From: Fidelibacterota bacterium
Lineage (GTDB): Bacteria > Fidelibacterota > Marinisomatia > Marinisomatales > UBA8229
DNA length: 6,173 bases
Direction: 5' to 3'
Assembly: GCA_003535775.1 (NCBI GenBank)
Contig: DPYO01000226.1
Location: 3,148-9,320 of the forward strand
Shown piece by piece: positions 1 to 6,173 of this stretch (its first letter is position 1; the number at the start of each line of letters is the position of its first letter). The position numbers were made by a program, and so were the translations under genes. The notes under the pieces were generated by a model. That model ran no database searches. It was not told where the DNA came from and saw only the letters and a program-made list of their open reading frames with translations.

Positions 1-1
1 T

Positions 2-1462
2 TTAGAATCAGATCCAGTTGCAGGCGAAGAAGAAGAGTCTTTAGACGTGGATCCTGCCAGCCAAGTACCAGCAGTCAAGACGGAACAAGATCCAAAGATA
101 AATCCCGGATTTAAAATAAAAACAAAATGGACAAATTATGTAAATGCAGCAGTTGGAAATATTAAGGCAGAGCGTGGGTTTAGGTTGGGCAATGACCCTA
201 CTCAAGAAGATTCCCAAAATACAGCACTGCAATATCAGACTGACCTTACTATGCGATTCAATCCATCTTTATCGCTCAGATTTAAGGCTAAACTAGAAGG
301 TTACTACTCCTACGAAACTATTGAAGAAAAAACAAATAATTCCACAAACCTTCTGATAGACCAAGCTACCATCACCTATCGTCAAGGTTCCCATTCTTTG
401 GAAGTTGGAGAGCAAATCCTGGAAATTGGAACATTGGATAATAGTCCTATGGATATTTTAGGACGGCCCAACGAAGACGCCTCAGACGAGTTTGGAATCG
501 GGAACAAATATTCCACCTTACCAACCCTCACTTACCAATGGAAAACTCGAGATCAATCTTTGTCCTTCTATGCAGTTCCCTTCTTCCGGGAAACAGATAA
601 TCAGGAAAGTACGCGTTCTAAGAACGAAAAAAATGGGATAATCATGGATTCTGCTTCAACCACACGAGATTGGTATGGAGTTCAATATGGATTTTCTTCC
701 AAAAATCTAGATTCAAAAATTGGTTTCTTTCGATGGTTTGATCGTGACTGGTCAACTGAATATTCTGCGATACTGAAGGTCATTAATTCCTCAACAGGAA
801 AAACAGAAACTAGTACTACATTCAGTGAAAATGTGTCTACAGTAGTCTTTAAAACAATCGAAATGGATCTCTCTTTAGGCGATTATGTATGGCGTATTGA
901 AGGAGTCTCCTTTGACAATAAAAACTACTACGATGTGATTCAAAATGATGCTTATGAAGTTTATACAGAAATTGTTAATCAACCTTGGATGCTTTTTGTG
1001 ACAGAAGGAACTCTTGCCTCAATAAAAACGAATCAAGTCAAAGAAAATATTTTTGCTACATCTCTGGAGAGAAAGTTTGATTCAGTATTTGTTATGCCTG
1101 CCTTTACCTATCGAAGTATTTATAATGTTCCCGCGAATACACATATATATAAATTTGAAAATGAAGATTCCCCAAAAACCCAAGAGAGAGACCTCTATCG
1201 TCAAGATCTCTCTTTGTTTGTCTCGATTGAACTAATGGATGCAATCGATGTGGAAACATCCGTGCTTACCTCTGCGCCTTTTAGACAAGATATTTTTATC
1301 AACGAGTGGATTTGGTCGCCGGAGAATTTTAATGGGAAACTCAAATTAAAAATATTAAAATCAAAAACGGACAAACTTTTCACTATGGATAAATCAGGGA
1401 CGTTATCTAAAAAGTCTCAAACTATGGACAAAATTTTTTTGACCTATAGCCATCGACTCTAA
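2..1462 (+). CDS. Outer-membrane beta-barrel (porin-like) protein, 5'-truncated by window edge
   Basis: This is probably an outer-membrane beta-barrel protein that works with the RND transporter encoded next to it. The frame is open from base 2, so the GTG at 47 is unlikely to be the start. The 15 codons before it continue an acidic, low-complexity stretch (four Glu in a row) that looks like a linker after a signal peptide lying outside the window. The rest alternates polar and hydrophobic residues in short strands rich in Tyr, Phe and Trp, with no long hydrophobic helix, as expected for a barrel. At 404-472 the pattern VGxQxLxxGxxDxxPxDxLGRPN resembles the conserved strand-loop motif of DUF1302/alginate-export-like barrels. 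The protein ends IFLTYSHRL, an amphipathic terminal strand, though its last residue is Leu rather than the usual Phe. The stop is TAA at 1460-1462, 64 bp before the RND gene on the same strand. The barrel fold is fairly secure, but the exact family and substrate are not. Confidence 0.75.
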   Translation, partial: LESDPVAGEEEESLDVDPASQVPAVKTEQDPKINPGFKIKTKWTNYVNAAVGNIKAERGFRLGNDPTQEDSQNTALQYQTDLTMRFNPSLSLRFKAKLEGYYSYETIEEKTNNSTNLLIDQATITYRQGSHSLEVGEQILEIGTLDNSPMDILGRPNEDASDEFGIGNKYSTLPTLTYQWKTRDQSLSFYAVPFFRETDNQESTRSKNEKNGIIMDSASTTRDWYGVQYGFSSKNLDSKIGFFRWFDRDWSTEYSAILKVINSSTGKTETSTTFSENVSTVVFKTIEMDLSLGDYVWRIEGVSFDNKNYYDVIQNDAYEVYTEIVNQPWMLFVTEGTLASIKTNQVKENIFATSLERKFDSVFVMPAFTYRSIYNVPANTHIYKFENEDSPKTQERDLYRQDLSLFVSIELMDAIDVETSVLTSAPFRQDIFINEWIWSPENFNGKLKLKILKSKTDKLFTMDKSGTLSKKSQTMDKIFLTYSHRL

Positions 1463-1491
1463 CTGACGATTGCGTCCTTAAAATATATACT
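1463..1491 (+). promoter_or_regulatory. Possible sigma-70-like promoter before the RND gene
   Basis: CTGACG at 1463-1468 (4 of 6 matches to TTGACA) is followed after 17 bases by TATACT at 1486-1491 (5 of 6 matches to TATAAT). The spacing is ideal and the site lies in the only gap between the two genes. In AT-rich DNA such matches occur by chance, and the genes could equally be read from one upstream promoter, as no terminator-like hairpin separates them. Confidence 0.25.
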
Positions 1492-1515
1492 TTCTTCACT
1501 ATTAAATCTTCCCCT

Positions 1516-1520
1516 AAGAG
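1516..1520 (+). promoter_or_regulatory. Ribosome binding site of the RND gene
   Basis: AAGAG lies six bases before the ATG at 1527. It is a modest Shine-Dalgarno match, but its spacing fits. It supports this start, as does the protein beginning with a short basic segment and then the first membrane helix. Confidence 0.5.
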
Positions 1521-1526
1521 AATTTC

Positions 1527-4500
1527 ATGTTCATTCGATTTTTTATTCGGATATTCAACTTCCCTTTAAGTACATTGATTATAACAACTGTAATTACAGT
1601 TGTAGCACTTTTATCCCTAAATAAAGGACTTATTGAAGATGGAAGTTTGAGAATGGACACTTCCAGTTCTCCTCTCTTTGCACAAGGAGAAGACACTTCC
1701 TTCGATTTCATGAATAAAATTGATAAAGCTTATAAAAATGAAGAAGGAGGCAATGCTGCAAAGGCTATGATTCTCTATAGTCCAAACTCGATGACATTCG
1801 ATCAATTGTCACTTTATGTAATTATACAGGAAGTGGATGAATGGATTTATAAAAATGTAAGGGGTGTAAAAAAGGTTGATAGCCTGCTCAACGCAAAACG
1901 TTATCAAGGATCTTGTCTTGGGAAACCATTACTTTATAGTCCTGAAATAGGAAATATCTGTGAATCGATTTTAACAACATATCAAAATCAAATAGAGTGT
2001 GTACGTAATAAAGATAAATATGCTCAAAGAATCCCAACCCCATCACAAAAAAATAGCAGTTCTGATGAAGAAGGATTAGAGGATGAAGAAGGATTAGAGG
2101 ATGAAGAAGGATTAGAGGATGACAATGAGCAAGGTACTATTTCTGAAAATAATGATGATAGTTTTTATGAATCATTTGTTTGTACTCCTAAAATATTGGA
2201 AAAAACCGAACAAAATATCAAAGATGAGTTCAATGAGCGTTTTAAGAAAGTATTTGAAGATATTAAAAAGCTTAAATTTCTACATCGTAATGTGATTTCT
2301 GCTGACTTCAAAAGTGGAGCATTTAAAATCATATTTGAAGATGGAGTAAATAGTACAGATCCAGATATCCAGAAGTCATTGCATATCGCAATGGATATGC
2401 TTGGTGAGGCTGGTATGCGAGTAGCCTGGTTGGATTGGAAGAACTATGAAAAGCTCCTGGATGATATATTGGCTAGTGATTTTAAAATTTTAGTTCCTTT
2501 GACGATCTTTTTTATGGTCGGTAGTTTATTCTTTTCATTCCGAAGTATCTTTGGAATGCTGCTCCCATTATTTACAGTAACTATTGCCGGGTTCTGGGTT
2601 GGTGGAATCATGGGCTACTTTGATATTCCAATCAATATTGTTACAATCAGCTTGCCCGTAGTGATCATGTGTGTGGGCAATGATTACGCTATTCACTTTC
2701 TCAATTTTTACTTTATAAACACTCGTGAAAAGCCAGAGGCCAGTAAAAAAGAAATCATAATAATGGCTTTGCATCATTTGACGGTTCCTCTCTCAGTAAC
2801 AAGCTTAACAACCATTATTGGATTTAGTGCTCTTGCTTTTAATGAGATTCCTGCAATTCGCGAATTTGGTATTTTTTCAAGTTTAGGAGTGCTTATCTCC
2901 ATTATTTTAACATTGACTACGTTACCGGCGATCCTGTTATTATTGCCTAAGCCTAAACTCCAGACTACAAGTGAAAGTGCAACTCCAAAAAAGAATGGAT
3001 TGGATTTAATGCTTGATTTATTTACAAAATTTACAGAAAAATATCCATCAAAAATCATTTGGGCTTGGGGGGTACTCTGCCTTATTATGTTAGTTGGAAT
3101 TGGGCTTATAAAAGTGGATGGAGAAACTTTAGCTTTATCGGACGATCATCCCTTTGTGCAAGACCTCCGCTATATTGAAGAGAATTTTACAGGTCGTCAC
3201 TCCGTTACAGTTATTTTAAAAAGTAAAAATTCTACTAATGAATTCAAAACAGCCAATGTCATCATGTCTCTTCAACAAATAAACGACTGGGCCTTGCAAA
3301 AAAACGGACCTAATGAAGTTGGTGATATACCTGATCTGTTAGTTAATCGAGTGAATACAGTCGCAGAATATATAGATATGCATCGACTGGGTCTGGATAA
3401 CATGAAAGACAAAGAAGTACGTACTTATTTTGACAGAACTGCGGACCGTTACGGATTTCCCACCTTTTTAAGTAATGATCAATCCATGATGATGGTTGTT
3501 ATTGACTTTACAGCACTACCTGTACCCTCACAAATCGCCTTTATGGATCTGGTAAAGGAAAAAACACAGGAGATGTTCCCTGAATTTTCTATTCGATTGA
3601 CGGGTGAAACTTTGCTATCCGCAGAATCTCAAGACAACATTATTTATGGTCAAATCCAAAGTATCACTCTTGCGTTGATATTCATCTTTGTTATTCTTTC
3701 AGCTCTGTTTCTCTCCATAAAGATGGGAGCTATTTCAATCTTACCTAATTTAATACCCCTTCTTATCTTTTTTGGAACATTAGGTTTACTAGGAATATCC
3801 ATCAGTGTCACCGTTTCTATGATTGCAGCTATTGCTTTAGCAATTGGAGTCGATGACACCATTCACTATCTTTCCCATTACAATGAAAACCTGAAGAAGG
3901 TACGAAATGAACAAAAAGCAGCCATTCTAACCATCCATGAAACCGGTAGACCAATGTTCTTGACAACTGTATCCCTTGGGCTTGGTTTTATCGTTTTTCT
4001 TTTATCGGACATGAATAATCAACAGATCTTTGGAGTTCTTATGGCTTACACCTTTGCTATTTGCCTGATCTGTGATATGAATTTTCTACCCTCTGTCATG
4101 TCCAGGATAAAAATGATTACCGCATGGGATTATATTGGGTTGAAGATGAGTGATGAAATGATGAAAGCAATCAGCTTGTTTAAGGGTTTAACTGTCCGAG
4201 AAGCCAAGTTAGCTACTCTTATGGCATATGTTACAGAAGTCAAAAAAGGAGATACAATTTTTAGAGAAAATGATTTTGGACACGAACTCTTCATAGTTAT
4301 GGAAGGAGAAATTAATTTCCATCTCGACAAGGAATTCCATAAATCCCCTGAGCATTTGGCTAATTTCAAAATGGGGGATAGCTTCGGTGTTATGGGACTC
4401 TTTGGAAAAACTAAACGTTTGGGAACCGCAACTGCAGTTAAAGACAGTAGTATGCTGGTTCTGAATATTGATCATCTGATTATGAAAATACTCAGCCGTT

Positions 4501-5414
4501 ATCCTAAAATAGCAATCAAGTTGTTTGAAAATCTCGCAGTACACATTTCCCTGCAAATAAAAAAAGGTAGAAACCAATTAATTGAAGGAAAATCCAGGCT
4601 ACTCACAGAAGCCAGAGAAAACCCGGATAAATATTTGGAAGTTTTGGTAAAATTAGTGGACGACATCATTGCAGACGGGGTGATTAGCATTGAAGAGCAG
4701 GAAGCGCTGGATCGCTTGATCTATGCGGATGGTGTAGTTAGCCAGGGAGAACAAGAGCAATTGAATCGCATTAATATGATGATAGAAAAATCATTGCTGA
4801 AAGAAGAAAAACCACTGCATATCTTGATTGATGAAATTATTGACGATGGTATCATAACATTTGATGAAAGAACCATTCTTAATAAACGTATTTATGCTGA
4901 TCATCACGTTGATGAGGACGAGAAAAAACAACTGAGTCGACTCAACGAACTTATTCAAGATGGTAAAGTTCATGAAGAAAATCCTGTATATCAAGGAATC
5001 TTTCAAGGTTTTACTTCTACCCAAATACAATGGATGAAAGAAAAGTTTCCCTCAAAAGGACTCGCTCCTGATACCTTTGCCTTTCAAAATGGAGAGGATG
5101 TAAAGGATATGTTAATTGTCTTAAAAGGAAAACTCACCCTCAGTAAGGAGCTGTTTGGAAATAAACTTCCCATAGCTACCGTTTTTGAAGGAGATGTCAT
5201 TGATACCAAAGCAGTATTCTGTGGAGAGGATAAACGAAACGTTGATGCGATAGTTCTTGAGCAAGCAGAAATAATGCGCATTAGTCGTGAAGAAATGAAC
5301 TGGTTGAGTAAGAACAAAGTAAAACTAGCTGCAAGATTATATTACAATTTGTTGTGCAAATTATCTGAAGAACTGTCACATACTATGAAAGAACTACAAT
5401 CCTCTAATCAATAA
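1527..5414 (+). CDS. RND/MMPL-type transporter fused to a cytoplasmic cNMP-like / TerB-like / cNMP-like tail
   Basis: An inner-membrane, proton-driven RND transporter of the MMPL/HpnN-like type (1295 aa), probably exporting a hydrophobic or lipid-like substrate. The layout has the RND pseudo-twofold form: TM1 at about 11-31, periplasmic loop 32-317, TM2-6 at about 319-473, TM7 at 509-528, second periplasmic loop 529-708, and TM8-12 at about 710-857. TM4 carries GNDYAIH (384-390) and TM10 carries GVDDTIH (774-780); D386 and D776 sit where RND proton-relay acids lie. LTGETLLSAE (691-700) before TM8 is also typical. RND proteins end in the cytoplasm, so the roughly 430-residue tail should be cytosolic. 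It comprises a cNMP-binding-like fold (about 881-1010), a duplicated Asp-Gly helical module resembling TerB (1036-1150) and a second degenerate cNMP-like fold (about 1153-1290). Ordinary members lack this tail. Loop 1 has an acidic tandem repeat (180-197) and four Cys (130, 145, 158, 219). The transporter core is secure and the first cNMP-like domain is likely. The TerB label and the second cNMP domain are inferred from motifs, and the substrate is unknown. Confidence 0.92.
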   Translation: MFIRFFIRIFNFPLSTLIITTVITVVALLSLNKGLIEDGSLRMDTSSSPLFAQGEDTSFDFMNKIDKAYKNEEGGNAAKAMILYSPNSMTFDQLSLYVIIQEVDEWIYKNVRGVKKVDSLLNAKRYQGSCLGKPLLYSPEIGNICESILTTYQNQIECVRNKDKYAQRIPTPSQKNSSSDEEGLEDEEGLEDEEGLEDDNEQGTISENNDDSFYESFVCTPKILEKTEQNIKDEFNERFKKVFEDIKKLKFLHRNVISADFKSGAFKIIFEDGVNSTDPDIQKSLHIAMDMLGEAGMRVAWLDWKNYEKLLDDILASDFKILVPLTIFFMVGSLFFSFRSIFGMLLPLFTVTIAGFWVGGIMGYFDIPINIVTISLPVVIMCVGNDYAIHFLNFYFINTREKPEASKKEIIIMALHHLTVPLSVTSLTTIIGFSALAFNEIPAIREFGIFSSLGVLISIILTLTTLPAILLLLPKPKLQTTSESATPKKNGLDLMLDLFTKFTEKYPSKIIWAWGVLCLIMLVGIGLIKVDGETLALSDDHPFVQDLRYIEENFTGRHSVTVILKSKNSTNEFKTANVIMSLQQINDWALQKNGPNEVGDIPDLLVNRVNTVAEYIDMHRLGLDNMKDKEVRTYFDRTADRYGFPTFLSNDQSMMMVVIDFTALPVPSQIAFMDLVKEKTQEMFPEFSIRLTGETLLSAESQDNIIYGQIQSITLALIFIFVILSALFLSIKMGAISILPNLIPLLIFFGTLGLLGISISVTVSMIAAIALAIGVDDTIHYLSHYNENLKKVRNEQKAAILTIHETGRPMFLTTVSLGLGFIVFLLSDMNNQQIFGVLMAYTFAICLICDMNFLPSVMSRIKMITAWDYIGLKMSDEMMKAISLFKGLTVREAKLATLMAYVTEVKKGDTIFRENDFGHELFIVMEGEINFHLDKEFHKSPEHLANFKMGDSFGVMGLFGKTKRLGTATAVKDSSMLVLNIDHLIMKILSRYPKIAIKLFENLAVHISLQIKKGRNQLIEGKSRLLTEARENPDKYLEVLVKLVDDIIADGVISIEEQEALDRLIYADGVVSQGEQEQLNRINMMIEKSLLKEEKPLHILIDEIIDDGIITFDERTILNKRIYADHHVDEDEKKQLSRLNELIQDGKVHEENPVYQGIFQGFTSTQIQWMKEKFPSKGLAPDTFAFQNGEDVKDMLIVLKGKLTLSKELFGNKLPIATVFEGDVIDTKAVFCGEDKRNVDAIVLEQAEIMRISREEMNWLSKNKVKLAARLYYNLLCKLSEELSHTMKELQSSNQ
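2064..2122 (+). repeat. In-frame 18-bp perfect tandem repeat (3 full copies plus 5 bases)
   Basis: The unit GATGAAGAAGGATTAGAG occurs three times without a mismatch (2064-2117), and a fourth copy starts with GATGA before diverging. It encodes Asp-Glu-Glu-Gly-Leu-Glu, residues 180-197 of the RND protein, inside a Ser/Asp/Glu-rich insert of periplasmic loop 1. The unit is a multiple of three, so copy-number change would keep the frame. Exact identity suggests recent expansion by slippage. Confidence 0.95.
4644..4976 (+). repeat. Protein-level duplication in the RND tail (two units of about 57 residues, TerB-like)
   Basis: Residues 1040-1096 and 1097-1150 of the RND protein align as two copies. 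IIADGVISIEEQ and IIDDGIITFDER open each unit, and IYADGVVSQGEQ and IYADHHVDEDEK follow 18 residues later. The DG (or DH) positions 1050, 1068, 1107 and 1125 are exactly 57 apart between units and 18 apart within them. The pattern, a helix followed by DGxI(S/T)xxE and another helix, resembles TerB-type domains. EF-hand-like calcium binding is an alternative. The copies have diverged at DNA level, so the duplication is old. Confidence 0.75.
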
Positions 5415-5525
5415 GAATCCAGTAAGAAGATAGTGTCATTTCATAATAGAAGGCCTATACAAAAGGTTTCATAAGCATTTTGATATGTAAAAACGTTTAG
5501 ATCTTTTGTAATTCTGTATGAGGTA
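5415..5525. other. Non-coding spacer after the RND gene
   Basis: This spacer is AT-rich and has no convincing ORF. TACAAAAG (5458-5465) and CTTTTGTA (5503-5510) form an 8-bp inverted repeat, but the 37-base loop and the lack of a GC-rich stem followed by a T-run make a classical terminator unlikely. No inverted terminal repeat of an insertion sequence was recognised here. Confidence 0.5.
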
Positions 5526-5960
5526 ATGATGAATATATTGTGGGCAGAGTGTTTTTCCACTTTTCCTGATCCACAAATAAGTGGCATAAACTGGTTGACG
5601 TTATCGTTCAGACTGTGAGTGCTGTGATCGGAGGTTGTGAAGTTTGGGAACAAATCGAGGAGTTTGCTTTGACCAAACAGGCATGATTTAAAATAATACT
5701 GAAATTACCTCACTGTATTCCTTCGTAATCTACTATTCGTTGAGTTTTAATTTAATGAATTCCAAAAAACATCAAGAATGTTAGTACGATTGGTAGAGGG
5801 GATTTGAGAAGAGTTCACTCAGGATATTATCTCGATTGATGGCAAAACCCTTCGTCGTTCCCACGACAAATCAGCGGGAATAATAGCGTTCCAAGTTTTT
5901 GATGAATGAAGTAGCGAATACGCTATTTTAATACACTAGTATTTTAATGTAAAGTATTGA
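5526..5960 (+). pseudogene. Decayed N-terminal part of an ISAs1-family transposase
   Basis: This is a relic of a DDE transposase of the ISAs1 (H-repeat-associated) family. A possible start is ATG 5526, giving MMNILWAECFSTFPDPQ. The match then shifts frame to KLVDVIVQTVSAVIGG and CEVWEQIEEFALTKQA (about 5588-5683), the conserved N-terminal helix region. After TGA at 5684-5686 it continues as ILKLPHCIPS, then TIR and VL around stop codons, and after another shift as VRLVEGI. Positions 5823-5879 encode DIISIDGKTLRRSHDKSAG, the family signature, with the first catalytic Asp codon at 5838-5840. Past this a TGA (5907-5909) falls where the family usually has Trp, and similarity fades near 5960. The C-terminal half with the other catalytic residues is missing. 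At least two frameshifts and several stops make it non-functional. The family is assigned from remembered motifs, and the frame changes were traced by eye. Confidence 0.85.
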
Positions 5961-6173
5961 TATAAAATATTCATTTGGCTTTTTAAGGAAAAACTATTAA
6001 CATTCAATTTTATGATAAAATTCCATGTTTCTTCCAGGAATTAAAATCTCTTTATGGGCCATCCATCGCGGATTGCCATTAATTATTATTTTGTTCCTAA
6101 AACCGGAAGGATTGTCTCTTTGAGGATGACTTAACGAGGAAGGACTAAGAAAGTTGTTTGACAATATAATTCA
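5961..6173. other. AT-rich tail without a recognised gene
   Basis: No ORF of useful length was seen on either strand. It may be more of the degraded insertion sequence or ordinary intergenic DNA. The only structure noted is the short AT palindrome at 6006-6022. A TTGACA at 6158-6163 could be a -35 box for a gene beyond the window, but its -10 partner would lie outside. Confidence 0.4.
6006..6022. repeat. 17-bp AT-only palindrome (8-bp arms)
   Basis: AATTTTAT and ATAAAATT are perfect reverse complements around a single G. This could be a protein-binding site, but AT-only palindromes arise readily by chance in DNA of this composition. Confidence 0.3.

Noticed and set aside
47..49. GTG as the start codon of the barrel gene
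   Set aside because: The frame stays open to base 2 with compatible acidic linker sequence, no signal peptide follows the GTG, and no good ribosome binding site precedes it. The gene is cut by the window edge.
2774..3058. 94-codon minus-strand ORF
   Set aside because: It is antisense to TM5-TM7 of the transporter. Its hydrophobic-looking segments reflect the complementary strand, not a gene.
4209..4577. 122-codon minus-strand ORF inside the RND gene
   Set aside because: It lies opposite the well-supported cNMP-like domain, and its translation shows no recognisable motif. It is a shadow of the real gene.
5458..5510. Inverted repeat TACAAAAG / CTTTTGTA as a terminator
   Set aside because: The stem is only 8 bp and AT-rich, the loop is 37 bases, and no T-run follows. 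It does not meet the usual form of an intrinsic terminator.
5441..5653. 70-codon minus-strand ORF in the downstream region
   Set aside because: It overlaps the plus-strand transposase relic, whose conserved blocks explain this sequence better, and it has no recognised motif of its own.
5924..5948. TATTTTAAT direct repeat (two copies 16 bases apart)
   Set aside because: A 9-bp AT-only repeat in AT-rich decayed sequence is expected by chance, and there is no sign of a target-site duplication or repeat array.
6065..6110. Possible trace of the transposase C-terminal RGHWxIEN motif
   Set aside because: A resemblance appears only if several indels are allowed, and the distance from the SIDGKTLRRS block is much too short without a large deletion. 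Too weak to claim.
6158..6163. TTGACA as a -35 promoter box
   Set aside because: The matching -10 position lies beyond the window end, so a promoter cannot be supported.
1..6173. CRISPR array, tRNA or rRNA gene, riboswitch
   Set aside because: No regularly spaced repeats, cloverleaf-like segments or conserved RNA motifs were seen. The only tandem repeat is the coding 18-bp one.

Overview
The window comes from an AT-rich, diderm (outer-membrane-bearing) bacterium. The evidence for an outer membrane is a beta-barrel protein gene directly upstream of an RND-superfamily transporter gene. Low GC together with an RND pump fused to cyclic-nucleotide-binding-like domains is compatible with a Leptospira-type spirochaete or another low-GC diderm. 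This taxonomic guess is weak, because the window has no rRNA or other marker gene.

Layout: (1) Positions 2-1462 hold the 3' part of an outer-membrane beta-barrel gene. Its reading frame is open to the window edge, so the true start and any signal peptide lie upstream. (2) A 64-bp gap has a possible weak promoter and a modest ribosome binding site. (3) Positions 1527-5414 encode a 1295-residue RND/MMPL-type transporter. Its large cytoplasmic tail contains a cNMP-binding-like domain, a duplicated Asp-Gly-rich helical module that resembles TerB, and a second, degenerate cNMP-like domain. An exact 18-bp tandem repeat encodes an acidic stretch in its first periplasmic loop. (4) Positions 5415-6173 contain no intact gene. 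Between about 5526 and 5960 lies a heavily decayed N-terminal part of an ISAs1-family transposase, broken by frameshifts and stops. The last roughly 210 bases hold only AT-rich sequence with one short palindrome.

The two intact genes probably form one export unit. The RND protein would move a substrate, probably lipid-like or hydrophobic, out of the inner membrane using the proton gradient. The barrel protein would be its outer-membrane or envelope partner. The unusual part is the cytoplasmic tail, which looks like a sensor or regulatory module attached directly to the pump. The substrate cannot be read from the sequence.
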